Source: Burkholderiales bacterium (GTDB lineage Bacteria; Pseudomonadota; Gammaproteobacteria; Burkholderiales; Burkholderiaceae_C). Taken from it: a stretch of DNA of 19,139 nucleotides. The notes beneath the pieces were generated by a model. The model worked only from the letters and a program-made list of their open reading frames with translations, was not told the origin of the DNA and made no database searches. Every line of letters starts with the position of its first letter. Position 1 is the first letter of the stretch. A program made the position numbers and the translations under genes. The stretch is taken from positions 1-19,139 of the forward strand of contig CANFYD010000011.1 of assembly GCA_947450745.1 (NCBI GenBank). Reading direction: 5' to 3'. Shown here piece by piece: positions 7,106 to 15,262 of this stretch.

Positions 7106-7143
7106 AAATCCGCAACAGCATCGGCTGTTGCGGATTTTCTTTT
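7106..7143 (+). terminator. Strong rho-independent terminator
   Basis: Perfect 14-bp stem, AAATCCGCAACAGC (7106-7119) with GCTGTTGCGGATTT (7124-7137), tetraloop ATCG, followed by TCTTTT. It lies about 100 nt after the stop codon of the small secreted protein and before the aminotransferase gene. On the minus strand the A-run also gives a short T-tract, but no minus-strand gene ends here. Confidence 0.9.
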
Positions 7144-7265
7144 GGGCGGCGGGAATTGCCGGTTGCAGGGAGCCGCAACACAGCGCAATGGCAGCCTCCG
7201 AGCCCGGTGATAAGCTGCGACTTCGAAAAAAGAGACAAATTCACAACCCTGAAAAGAGGTTCCCC

Positions 7266-8447
7266 ATGCCTGGATTGCTGCCCGATATCGACCCCGACGG
7301 CTTGCTTGAATACTCCGTGGTGTTCACGGACCGTGCGGTCAACCACATGTCGCAGAAATTCCAGGGCGTGATGCGCGACATCTCGGCCGTGCTGAAGGAG
7401 GTTTACCAGGCGCGCTCGGCCATCGTCGTGCCCGGCAGCGGCAGCTTCGGCATGGAGGCGGTGGCTCGGCAGTTCGCCAGCGGGCGCAAAACACTGGTGC
7501 TGCGCAATGGCTGGTTCAGCTACCGCTGGACTCAAATCTTCGAGATGGGGCAAATCCCCGCCGAGCAGCAGGTACTGAAGGCCAGGCCGATCGCCGCCGG
7601 CCAGCAGATGCCGTTCGCACCCGCACCGATTGCCGAAGTGCTGGCGGCCATCCAGGCGCAGCGGCCCGATGTGGTCTTTGCACCGCATGTCGAGACAGCG
7701 GCCGGCTTGATCTTGCCGGACGACTATTTGCGCGCGGTGGCCGATGCGGTTCACGCGGTGGGCGGCTTGTTCGTGCTGGACTGCATCGCCTCGGGTGCCG
7801 TCTGGGTGGACATGCAGGCCACCGGCGTAGACGTGCTGATCAGCGCGCCGCAAAAGGGCTGGAGCGGCTCGCCCTGCTGCGCTTTCGTGATGCTGAGCGA
7901 GCGCGCCCGCAGCGCCATCGACGCCACGACCAGCAGCAGCTTTGCGATCGACCTGAAAAAGTGGCTGCAGATCATGGAAACCTACGAAGGCGGCGGCCAC
8001 GCCTACCACGCGACACTGCCCACCGATGCGCTGACCGCCACCCGCGATGTGATGCTGGAGACCCGCGCCTACGGCTTCGAAAAACTGCGTGCCGAACAGT
8101 GGGAACTGGGCCGCCGAGTGCGCGAGCTGTTGACCGGAAAAGGCCTGCGCAGCGTCGCAGCGGAAGGCTTTCAAGCGCCCGGCGTGGTCGTCAGCTATAC
8201 CGACCACGACGGCTTGCACAGCAGCCGCGCCTTCATCGGGGCGGGCTTGCAGACCGCCGCCGGCGTGCCGCTGCAATGCGACGAGGGGCCGGACTTCAAG
8301 AGCTTTCGCATCGGTTTGTTCGGGCTTGACAAACTCCACCACGTCGAGCGCACGGTGGCCCGGCTCGACGCCGCGCTGAATCAGATCCTCGGCAGCGCGC
8401 CGATTGCGATCCCGCCACCGGTCGCCACCGTGGCCTTGGCTTCTTGA
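7266..8447 (+). CDS. Class V aminotransferase (PLP-dependent, alanine-glyoxylate/serine-pyruvate type)
   Basis: A 393-residue fold-type I PLP enzyme. The cofactor lysine is K197 in ISAPQKGWSGSP. The ring-binding aspartate is D172 in GLFVLDCIASG, and the HVETAAG motif at 141-147 is the class V 'HxETSTG' equivalent. PGSGSFGMEAVA at 56-67 is the phosphate-binding segment, typical of serine-pyruvate/alanine-glyoxylate aminotransferases. The Ser/Thr after HVET is replaced by Ala, a mild departure. The ATG at 7266 has AGAGG 6 nt upstream. It probably forms an operon with the metY gene 48 nt downstream, which suggests a role in amino-acid or sulfur-amino-acid metabolism. The exact amino donor and acceptor cannot be read from the sequence. 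Confidence 0.88.
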   Translation: MPGLLPDIDPDGLLEYSVVFTDRAVNHMSQKFQGVMRDISAVLKEVYQARSAIVVPGSGSFGMEAVARQFASGRKTLVLRNGWFSYRWTQIFEMGQIPAEQQVLKARPIAAGQQMPFAPAPIAEVLAAIQAQRPDVVFAPHVETAAGLILPDDYLRAVADAVHAVGGLFVLDCIASGAVWVDMQATGVDVLISAPQKGWSGSPCCAFVMLSERARSAIDATTSSSFAIDLKKWLQIMETYEGGGHAYHATLPTDALTATRDVMLETRAYGFEKLRAEQWELGRRVRELLTGKGLRSVAAEGFQAPGVVVSYTDHDGLHSSRAFIGAGLQTAAGVPLQCDEGPDFKSFRIGLFGLDKLHHVERTVARLDAALNQILGSAPIAIPPPVATVALAS

Positions 8448-8495
8448 ACCCAACTAATTTCGCCCCAACCCACCTTGTTTGCTGGAGATTGACCG

Positions 8496-9773
8496 ATGAG
8501 ATTTGAAACCCTGGCCGTTCATGGCGGCTACACGCCCGACCCGACCACCAAAGCGGTCGCCGTGCCGATCTATCAAACGGTGGCTTTTGCGTTCGACAAC
8601 ACCCAACACGGGGCCGACCTGTTCGACCTGAAAGTGGCGGGCAATATCTACAGCCGCATCATGAATCCGACCAACGCGGTGCTGGAAGCGCGCGTAGCGG
8701 CGATGGAGGGCGGCGTGGGCGCCTTGGCCGTGGCCTCGGGCATGGCGGCGATTGCCTACTCGATTCAAACCATTGCCGAGGCCGGCGACAACATCGTGTC
8801 GGCGTCCACGCTGTACGGCGGCAGCTACAACCTGTTCGCCCACACCTTCCCGCAGCTGGGCATCGAGGTGCGCTTTGCCGATTACCGCGACCCCGCATCA
8901 TTCGCCAAGCTGATCGACGGCCGCACCAAAGCGCTGTTCTGTGAATCGGTGGGCAACCCGCTGGGCAATGTGACCGACCTGGCAGCGCTGGCCGCCGTCG
9001 CCCATGCACACGGTGTGCCGCTGATCGTGGACAACACCGTGCCCAGCCCCTACCTGTGCCGTCCGTTCGAGCATGGCGCGGACATCGTCGTTCACTCGCT
9101 GACCAAATACCTCGGCGGCCACGGCACGACGATAGGCGGCATCATTGTCGATTCGGGCAAGTTCCCGTGGGACCAGCACAAGGAACGCTTCAAGCGCCTG
9201 AACGAGCCCGACATCAGCTACCACGGCGTGGTCTACACCGAGGCCCTCGGGGCGGCGGCCTACATCGGTCGCGCACGCGTCGTGCCGCTGCGCAATATGG
9301 GGGCGGCCTTGAGCCCGATGGCGGCCTTCCAGATTCTGCAAGGCATCGAAACCCTGCCGCTGCGCATGGACCGGATTTGCGACAGCGCCCTGCGCATCGC
9401 CCGCCATTTGCAGACGCATGCCAAGGTCGGCTGGGTCAACTACGCCGGCCTGCCCGACCATGTGGATCACGGCTTGGCGCAGAAGTACATGGGCGGCCGT
9501 GCCTCCGGCATCATCAGCTTCGGACTGAAGGCGAGCGACAGCCGCGAGGCCGGTGCCCGGTTCCAGGACGCGCTGCAACTGTTCACCCGCCTGGTCAATA
9601 TCGGCGACGCCAAATCGCTCGCCTGCCACCCTGCCTCGACGACACACCGTCAGCTCAACCCCGCCGAGCTGGAGCGGGCCGGCGTGAAGGAGGACATGGT
9701 GCGCTTGTCAGTCGGCATCGAGCATATCGACGACCTGCTGGAAGACCTGGAGCAGGCGCTGGCGGCGGTTTGA
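8496..9773 (+). CDS. metY: O-acetylhomoserine sulfhydrylase (MetY-type)
   Basis: A 425-residue Cys/Met-metabolism PLP enzyme that makes homocysteine from O-acetylhomoserine and sulfide (direct sulfhydrylation branch of methionine synthesis). The N-terminus FETLAVHGGYTPDPTTKAVA is typical of MetY. YSRIMNPT (52-59) supplies the phosphate contacts from the neighbouring subunit, LYGGSYN stacks on the cofactor, IVDNT (177-181) gives the ring aspartate D179, and K204 in HSLTKYLGGHGT binds PLP. The C-terminal signature SLACHPASTTHRQL, then VRLSVGIEHIDDL, is complete. The length (about 425) fits MetY rather than the shorter MetB/MetZ enzymes. The ATG at 8496 has GGAG 8 nt upstream. No SAM-riboswitch pattern was recognised upstream of the pair. 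Confidence 0.94.
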   Translation: MRFETLAVHGGYTPDPTTKAVAVPIYQTVAFAFDNTQHGADLFDLKVAGNIYSRIMNPTNAVLEARVAAMEGGVGALAVASGMAAIAYSIQTIAEAGDNIVSASTLYGGSYNLFAHTFPQLGIEVRFADYRDPASFAKLIDGRTKALFCESVGNPLGNVTDLAALAAVAHAHGVPLIVDNTVPSPYLCRPFEHGADIVVHSLTKYLGGHGTTIGGIIVDSGKFPWDQHKERFKRLNEPDISYHGVVYTEALGAAAYIGRARVVPLRNMGAALSPMAAFQILQGIETLPLRMDRICDSALRIARHLQTHAKVGWVNYAGLPDHVDHGLAQKYMGGRASGIISFGLKASDSREAGARFQDALQLFTRLVNIGDAKSLACHPASTTHRQLNPAELERAGVKEDMVRLSVGIEHIDDLLEDLEQALAAV

Positions 9774-9811
9774 ACGGACCGGGGCAGGCTGGTCGTGAAT
9801 GAACGGTGCGC

Positions 9812-9839
9812 AGTGAAGGCTTGAAGCCAAGCCTTCACT
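9812..9839. terminator. Probable bidirectional terminator between convergent metY and hsp70 genes
   Basis: AGTGAAGGCTT (9812-9822) pairs perfectly with AAGCCTTCACT (9829-9839) around a 6-nt loop. It lies in the 70-nt gap between the metY stop (9773) and the Hsp70-like gene stop (9844), where transcription from both sides should end. There is no long T-tract on either side, so efficiency is uncertain. Confidence 0.6.
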
Positions 9840-9843
9840 TCAG

Positions 9844-12606
9844 TCACTCCACCAACTTCAAACCCACCGGCAACGATTCGCCGAAAACCCGCCGGGCATC
9901 GGCCTCGGTCAGCGGCGTGACGTCGCGGACCAGGGTGATCCAGGCGTCGGGAGCGCGGTTGGCCAGCAGGCGCTGCAGCACGCGGTCACGCAGCGTTTGC
10001 GCCACATCACGGGCCCGGTCGCCGGTGGCTCGGGCGATTTGCGTGGCGGCAAAGGCGGCCGGTTCGATCTCATCCCAATCCAGCGCCAGCAAAACCTCCA
10101 GCCACTGCGCGGCGATCTCCGGCGGCACGACTTGGTGCAAGCCGCCGTAAAGCGGTTGGCGGGCACCGATGCGGCCCAAGGCCCAGCAGGTTTGCGGGTT
10201 CTCGCCCGGTGTTTGCAGGCGCTGCAGCAGCCAGTGACCGAGCTGCGCCTTGTGGGCGACGGACAGGCGCTCGAACGAGGCGACCATGCGCAGCAAGTCG
10301 TCGAGCCCCTGCATGGCCGGGCCGTCAGGTGGCTCGACCTCCTGGCAACCGGCCGGTTGCAAGTAGTAAGCCACGGCGTCGAACACCATGTCTTGCTGCT
10401 CACCGGTCAAGCCGCCGGCCACGCGCCGCCACAGAATCCACCACTCAGACCAATGCTGGGGCTCGCGGCTGAAGGCGATGCCGGGCTCGAACAAGGCCCA
10501 CAGCTGCTGCACGCGCCAGTCGTCCAGCGGCTGACCAAAGCCGGGGCGCAGCGCGTAGCCGACCCAGTTGAACCATTGCCGCTCATGGGCGGGCGAGCGG
10601 CGGCGGCGCTTGGCACCGTCGAACAGCGCGGTGAAGACGGCGCGCAGCAGGGGCAAGTCCCAGCTGTCGCGGCTGCCGGCCAAGCGCTCCAACTGGGCGC
10701 GCAATTGCTTGACGTCCTTGGGCTCCAGGGCAGCGCCCCGGCCACCGTAGATGCGCTCGATGGCGGCGCGCAGCTCTTTGATCTGCGGGTGCTGGGCCGG
10801 CTCACCCAGTGCTGCCGCAGCGTCGGCGTCGGCGCGCAACAAGAACTCCAGCTGCCAGCGCTGTGTCGGGTCATCCACCGCCGTGCAGTGCATCTCCAGC
10901 GTGCCGACTTCCGTCAGCGCGGTGCTCAATTGCACCAGCACGTCGCGCGCCCGGCCCTCGGACGACACGACGGTGGCGATCGGCGGCAGGCGGACGAAGC
11001 GGCTGCGGCCTTGTGCTTGTCCTGCCGAGTGCTCGGAAAAATCGATCAGCTCGCCCGGCTGGTGGCCGGTGTCGGTGACGCTGGAGGCCAGATAAAAGCG
11101 CACCGGCCGCGCCAGCCGCAGCGCAAAGGTGCGCTCGGTCAGCGTCACGGCCTGCCCTTCTTGGGCACCGTGGGCCAACACACAGATGCCGCGCTGGCTG
11201 GTCAGGCCGTCGTCCAGCACCAGAAAATAGCTGCGCGCCGAGCCACCGGCAATGCGCGGCGCCCGGCCCGCACGGGCCAACGCATAAGCCACCGCGCCGC
11301 GTGCCACCGCGGCGTCGAGCTGCGGGTTGTCCAGCAAGTGCAGCGGCTGCGGGCTCCAGTCGCTCAGTGTCTGATGCAAGCGCTGCACCAGCGGCGCGGC
11401 ATGGAAGACGCCGCCGTTGAGCAGCAAGGTGTCGGGCAGCGCGCCCGGGTTGCGCTGCAAAAAGGCGGCGATGTGGCGGGTGATCGCGGCGTCCTGCGCA
11501 TAGGGCAGGCCAAACGCCACCAACCCGCTGCGGCTGCGCTGAACTTGCGCGTCAAGCGCCACACGCGGAAAAAACCCCTCGACCAGCACCTGTTCCAGAT
11601 CGGCCTGGGTCAGCGTGGCGGAAAGCGCATTTCCAATCAGCTTGGCCCCGCCACCCAGCAGCGTGACGGTGGTGCTGGCCGGCGCATCGGGTGCCAGCAA
11701 CAGCTCCTTGGCGGCGCGGCAGCGTTGGGTCAGTTGCGCCAGTTGGGCGGCGGACAGGCGCTCGGCTCGGCCCAGGCGCTGCTCGACCAGTTGGGCCAGC
11801 GCCAGGTCCATGTTGTCGCCGCCCAGCACCAGATGGTCGCCGACGCCGCTGCGGGTCAGCTGCGGCTGGCCATCTTGCCAATCGATGTCGATCAGGGTCA
11901 TGTCGGTGGTGCCGCCGCCGACATCGCAGACCAGCACGCGGTGGCTCTGGGCCAGATCGGCAGCCAAGCGGTCGCGGTGGCCGTAGACCCAGTCGTAGAA
12001 CGCCGCTTGCGGCTCCTCGATCAAGCGCACTGCCGGCAAACCGGCAAGCGTGGCGGCCTCGACGGTCAAGACCCGCGCGGCTTCGTCAAAAGAAGCCGGC
12101 ACGGTCAGCACAATCTGCTGATGCTCCAGCAACGCGGTCGGGTGCTGCGCGTTCCAGGCCGCACGCAGATGGGCCAGCAGGCTGGCACTGGCCGCCAGCG
12201 GCGAGACCTTCTCCACCTCAGCCGGCGCGCCCCAGGGCAGGATGGGCGCGCTGCGGTCCACCCCGGCATGCGAGAGCCAGCTCTTGGCGCTGGCGACCAG
12301 CCGGCCCGGCACCTGAGCGCCCAGCTCTTGCGCAAAGCGGCCGAGCACAGCGGACTCTTGGCTGGGCCACGGCAGTTGCAGATCGGCGGGCAGCAGCATG
12401 CCGGGCGCCGGATGGAAGCGCAGCGAAGGCAGCAGCGGCAGCGCAGCGACCTCGCCCGCCGCCACCAGTTGCGGGATGTTGAACAGCTGGATCTGCGCCG
12501 ACACAAGCTCCGCTCCGCTGGGGCCATCAGTCGGTTCAGGCAGCTCAGTGAAAGCGAGCACCGTGTGGGTGGTGCCCAGGTCGATACCGACGATGAAACG
12601 GGTCAT
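9844..12606 (-). CDS. Hsp70-family protein with long C-terminal helical extension (DUF3731-like)
   Basis: A 920-residue protein with an N-terminal actin-like ATPase. Visible motifs are phosphate loop 1 (IVGIDLGTTHTVLAF, 5-19), LTVPASFDEAAR (167-178), IEEPQAAFYDW (196-206), phosphate loop 2 (VCDVGGGTTDMTLID, 226-240), LGGDNMDLALA (261-271), CRAAKELLL (296-304) and the adenosine motif LLNGGVF (395-401). A subfamily motif ASAKSWLSHAGVDR lies at 105-118. Residues about 490-590 form a beta-rich region in the place of a substrate-binding domain. Residues about 605-920 are mainly helical, with HWSEWWILWRRVAGGL at 718-733, resembling the 'DnaK-related' extension DUF3731. The start is the ATG at 12606, 4 nt after the upstream stop; a longer reading to 12687 only overlaps the neighbour. 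Probably a specialised chaperone or scaffold ATPase; the client is unknown. Confidence 0.9.
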   Translation of the reverse strand: MTRFIVGIDLGTTHTVLAFTELPEPTDGPSGAELVSAQIQLFNIPQLVAAGEVAALPLLPSLRFHPAPGMLLPADLQLPWPSQESAVLGRFAQELGAQVPGRLVASAKSWLSHAGVDRSAPILPWGAPAEVEKVSPLAASASLLAHLRAAWNAQHPTALLEHQQIVLTVPASFDEAARVLTVEAATLAGLPAVRLIEEPQAAFYDWVYGHRDRLAADLAQSHRVLVCDVGGGTTDMTLIDIDWQDGQPQLTRSGVGDHLVLGGDNMDLALAQLVEQRLGRAERLSAAQLAQLTQRCRAAKELLLAPDAPASTTVTLLGGGAKLIGNALSATLTQADLEQVLVEGFFPRVALDAQVQRSRSGLVAFGLPYAQDAAITRHIAAFLQRNPGALPDTLLLNGGVFHAAPLVQRLHQTLSDWSPQPLHLLDNPQLDAAVARGAVAYALARAGRAPRIAGGSARSYFLVLDDGLTSQRGICVLAHGAQEGQAVTLTERTFALRLARPVRFYLASSVTDTGHQPGELIDFSEHSAGQAQGRSRFVRLPPIATVVSSEGRARDVLVQLSTALTEVGTLEMHCTAVDDPTQRWQLEFLLRADADAAAALGEPAQHPQIKELRAAIERIYGGRGAALEPKDVKQLRAQLERLAGSRDSWDLPLLRAVFTALFDGAKRRRRSPAHERQWFNWVGYALRPGFGQPLDDWRVQQLWALFEPGIAFSREPQHWSEWWILWRRVAGGLTGEQQDMVFDAVAYYLQPAGCQEVEPPDGPAMQGLDDLLRMVASFERLSVAHKAQLGHWLLQRLQTPGENPQTCWALGRIGARQPLYGGLHQVVPPEIAAQWLEVLLALDWDEIEPAAFAATQIARATGDRARDVAQTLRDRVLQRLLANRAPDAWITLVRDVTPLTEADARRVFGESLPVGLKLVE

Positions 12607-12610
12607 CGGA

Positions 12611-14533
12611 CTAAAGCACCGTGTTGGCAGTGCTCTCGGCGTTCCGTGCGTCCGCACGCACCTCAAATTCAACCTTCCAGCCCGCACCGCCGTTGCGCGG
12701 CACCGCCAGCAGCTCCAGCGTGCCGGCTTCGGTCACGCGGGCGTGCAGCTTGACGGCCACCACCTCGCCCGCAGCGCGGCCCTCGGCAGGCAAGTTGGCT
12801 TCGATTTCGGCCAACTCCTGCAACTCGTCCGGGGTCCAGAAGTCGAGCAGCAGGCCGACCGTGTCCTGACGCCGCACCGACGAGCCAAAGAAGCGGAAGC
12901 GCACCGGCTCGCCCACCACCAGGCCGAACTCCTGCGCGGGCAGCGCGGCCTCGGAGCCTTCTTCCATGCCGAACGGGGCCACGCACAGCGCTTGCACCGG
13001 CGGCTCCATGCCTGGCACCGCCGGCATCGCCGACTCGATGCCGACGTAATAAGCCTGCGCCGTGCCGCCACGGATGCGAATCCCCTGGCCTTGGCGGACG
13101 CGGCCGTAATAAGCCGCACCGCGGGCGACGGCAAAGTCCAGGTCAGCCCCGTCCAGCAGCTTGGCGGCCGGTGCACCCTCCTCGGCCAGCCAGCCGTTCA
13201 GCGTAGCCAGTGTGCGCTGCACCAGCAGGTCGGACTTGAACACGCCGCCATTGAACAGCACGACGGTCGGGTGCAAAAAGCTGGCCTCGGCGGTAGCTGA
13301 AGGGTTGGTGGCGCCCTGCAGCCCGTCGGTGGCCCCCACTTGGCGGCCGAGCAGCGCGGCCAAATGGCGGGTGATGGCCGCGTCTTGCGCATAGGGCAAG
13401 CCGAGTTGCGTGAGGCCGGAGCGGGCCCGCGTGAGCGGCCGGGCGCTGCTCGCCACCTGGGGGAAAAAGCCCTCCAGAATGGTCGCCGTCAAGGCGTCGC
13501 GCGCCAACTCGGTGTTGATCGAGCCGCCGATCAAGCGCCGGCCCCGGCTGGGAATCAGCAGCGGCGCGCTGAGCAGCTCGGGCTGGCTGAGCAGCTTCTC
13601 CTTGGCTTGGCGGCAGGAATAGGTCAGCGCACGCAGCTGCCAGGCATCCAGCGGCTTGCCGTCGGCGGCCAATTGGCGCGCCACGCCGTGGGCCAGGGCC
13701 AGGTCCATGTTGTCGCCACCGAGCAAGATGTGCTCGCCCACCGCGACCCGGTGCAGCTGCAGATTGCCCTCGCGCTCGACCACCGCGATCAGTGAAAAGT
13801 CGCTGGTGCCACCGCCCACATCGACGACCAGAATCACGTCGCCCACCTTGACCTGCTTGCGCCAACCGCCCGCACTTTGGGCGATCCAGCTGTACAGCGC
13901 GGCCTGCGGTTCTTCCAGCAAGGTGACACCTTCATAACCGGCGGCTTGCGCGGCCTCGGCGGTCAGCTCACGGGCGGCCGGGTCAAAGGAGGCCGGAATG
14001 GTGACCGTCAGCGCTTGCTGAGCAAACGGGGCGTCGGGGTGGCTGTGGTTCCAGGCATCGCGCAAATGGGCCAGGTAGCGGGTGCTGGCTTCCAGCGGCG
14101 AGATGCGCTGCAACTCGTCGGCAGCGGCGTCAGCGTCGGCTGATCCGGCCATGCCGCTGGGCAAAATGGCAGCGCGGCGGTCCACCCCGGCATGGCCGAG
14201 CCAGCTTTTGGCGCTCGACACCAAGCGGATCGGGGTTTGCGCGCCATGGCTGCGGGCCCATTCGCCAACCACGGCCGACGGGTTGGCATGCCAGGGCAGG
14301 CCCAGGTCGCCGGCCGCAAACTCATCGGCATGGGGCAGGTACAAAAACGACGGCAGCAGGGCAAAGTCTTGCACCGCACCGGGCGCGCTTTGCTGGGGGA
14401 TAGGCAGGATCTGCGGCGGGCTGTTGCTGTCGTCCGCTGCGCTCAAATCCACCCAGGACAGCGCGCAATGGGTGGTGCCGAGGTCGATGCCGATAGCGTA
14501 GCGGGGCTTGAAATCAGGGTGGGTGTTGTTCAC
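12611..14533 (-). CDS. Hsp70-family protein, short paralogue
   Basis: A 640-residue Hsp70-type ATPase closely similar in layout to the next gene. Motifs seen: AIGIDLGTTHCALSW (13-27), SSAKSWLGHAGVDRRAAILP (106-125), VTIPASFDPAARE (177-189), LLEEPQAALYSW (205-216), VVDVGGGTSDFSLI (236-249), LGGDNMDLALA (271-281), CRQAKEKLL (307-315), LPYAQDAAITRHLA (379-392) and LFNGGVFKSDLLVQR (426-440). A beta-rich tail (about 510-630, including HARVTEAGTLELLA) replaces the canonical substrate-binding domain and lid, and the DnaK 'EEVD'-like end is absent. Start is a GTG at 14533 overlapping the DUF2760 stop by 4 nt (GTGA), with GGTGG/GGAG just upstream. All nucleotide-binding motifs appear intact, so ATP binding is expected. 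It probably works with its paralogue rather than in general folding, by inference from the gene order. Confidence 0.9.
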   Translation of the reverse strand: MNNTHPDFKPRYAIGIDLGTTHCALSWVDLSAADDSNSPPQILPIPQQSAPGAVQDFALLPSFLYLPHADEFAAGDLGLPWHANPSAVVGEWARSHGAQTPIRLVSSAKSWLGHAGVDRRAAILPSGMAGSADADAAADELQRISPLEASTRYLAHLRDAWNHSHPDAPFAQQALTVTIPASFDPAARELTAEAAQAAGYEGVTLLEEPQAALYSWIAQSAGGWRKQVKVGDVILVVDVGGGTSDFSLIAVVEREGNLQLHRVAVGEHILLGGDNMDLALAHGVARQLAADGKPLDAWQLRALTYSCRQAKEKLLSQPELLSAPLLIPSRGRRLIGGSINTELARDALTATILEGFFPQVASSARPLTRARSGLTQLGLPYAQDAAITRHLAALLGRQVGATDGLQGATNPSATAEASFLHPTVVLFNGGVFKSDLLVQRTLATLNGWLAEEGAPAAKLLDGADLDFAVARGAAYYGRVRQGQGIRIRGGTAQAYYVGIESAMPAVPGMEPPVQALCVAPFGMEEGSEAALPAQEFGLVVGEPVRFRFFGSSVRRQDTVGLLLDFWTPDELQELAEIEANLPAEGRAAGEVVAVKLHARVTEAGTLELLAVPRNGGAGWKVEFEVRADARNAESTANTVL

Positions 14534-15099
14534 AGCTCCACCTCGGCGGCGGCCAGGATGTGGGCGTCATGGCCTTCGGTCAGGCGCGGCAAGCGCACCT
14601 CGGTGACCCGCCAACCCGGGTGACGCAGCACGCCACGGAACGGCGGCTGACCCTGCAGATTGCCGGTCAGGCGTGTGCTGGCGGCGTCAAAACCGGCCTC
14701 CACCACAAGCCGAGTGCCTTCGGCCTCACTGCGGGCCGGGGCCAGCGTGAAATGCTCGCTCAAGACCTTGCCGCAGCCGGCATGCACCAAGCGTGCGGCG
14801 GCCCCGATGTCGGCGTCGGAATAGCTGGCCATGTCCTCCTGGATGAAGTCGATGAAGCGGGCTTCGCGCTGCAACAGGCCGAGCAATTGCAAAGCCGCGT
14901 CGGGGGTGGCGATTCTCAGCACGGGGGCGACTGGAGTGGGGGCGGGAACAGGTGCCGGGACGGGTGCGGTTGGTGCGGGCGGCACGCCGGCGCGCAGCGT
15001 TTGCAGCCGAGCCGCCAGTGCGGGGTCGGACAGCAGCGCAAAAAGCGTGGAAAAACCCAAGCTCAAGCGGCTGAAAAAGGACGGGGTAGTGTCAGACAT
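14530..15099 (-). CDS. DUF2760 protein, first gene of the Hsp70 operon
   Basis: A 189-residue protein of unknown function. Residues 1-37 are hydrophobic with spaced charges (FFSRLSLGFSTLFALLSDPA), possibly amphipathic and membrane-associated. Residues 38-60 are a Pro/Ala/Val linker. Residues 61-189 form the conserved domain: DAALQLLGLLQREARFIDFI, QEDMASYSDADIGAAARLVH, AGCGKVLSEHFTLAP and, near the end, LRHPGWRVTEVRLP. This pattern matches DUF2760, which I recall as commonly next to Hsp70-like genes. It overlaps the short Hsp70 gene by 4 nt, so production is coupled, and it may act as cofactor or adaptor for the two ATPases (inference). The ATG at 15099 has no clear ribosome binding site. No heat-shock sigma32 promoter was recognised in the 163-bp divergent gap. 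Confidence 0.82.
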   Translation of the reverse strand: MSDTTPSFFSRLSLGFSTLFALLSDPALAARLQTLRAGVPPAPTAPVPAPVPAPTPVAPVLRIATPDAALQLLGLLQREARFIDFIQEDMASYSDADIGAAARLVHAGCGKVLSEHFTLAPARSEAEGTRLVVEAGFDAASTRLTGNLQGQPPFRGVLRHPGWRVTEVRLPRLTEGHDAHILAAAEVEL

Positions 15100-15262
15100 G
15101 GAAGCGCAATCAGAGGGACGAATGCGCGCAATCTAGCAGACTTGGCTGGGCCGCCCATCACGCGAAGACGCGCCCACCGGGCCGGATCACAGCGGGCTCG
15201 GAGAGAATGCGGCTGACAAAGACGGCCGCGCGCATGCCGGTGGCTATACAAATGGAGCATTC

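Noticed and set aside
7143..7265. SAM-type riboswitch before the aminotransferase-metY operon
   Set aside because: The leader is about 120 nt and shows no conserved SAM-I, SAM-II or SAH riboswitch pattern that I can recognise.
7092..8453. 453-codon minus-strand open frame opposite the aminotransferase
   Set aside because: No family motifs. It crosses the terminator hairpin and is antisense to a clear PLP enzyme with its own ribosome binding site.
12607..12687. N-terminal extension of the large Hsp70 gene
   Set aside because: The extra 27 residues overlap the end of the upstream Hsp70 gene and precede the canonical MTRFIVGIDLGTTH start, so the ATG at 12606 is preferred.
9997..12753. Very long plus-strand open frame (918 codons) opposite the large Hsp70 gene
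   Set aside because: Its product is Gln/Arg/Ala-rich with no recognisable motif. It is the frame mirror expected opposite a GC-rich coding gene, and the minus-strand frame has a full set of Hsp70 motifs.
15100..15262. Possible sigma32 heat-shock promoter before the DUF2760-hsp70 operon
   Set aside because: No CTTGAA/CCCCAT-like pair was found in the divergent gap, only a weak TAGATT without a matching -35.
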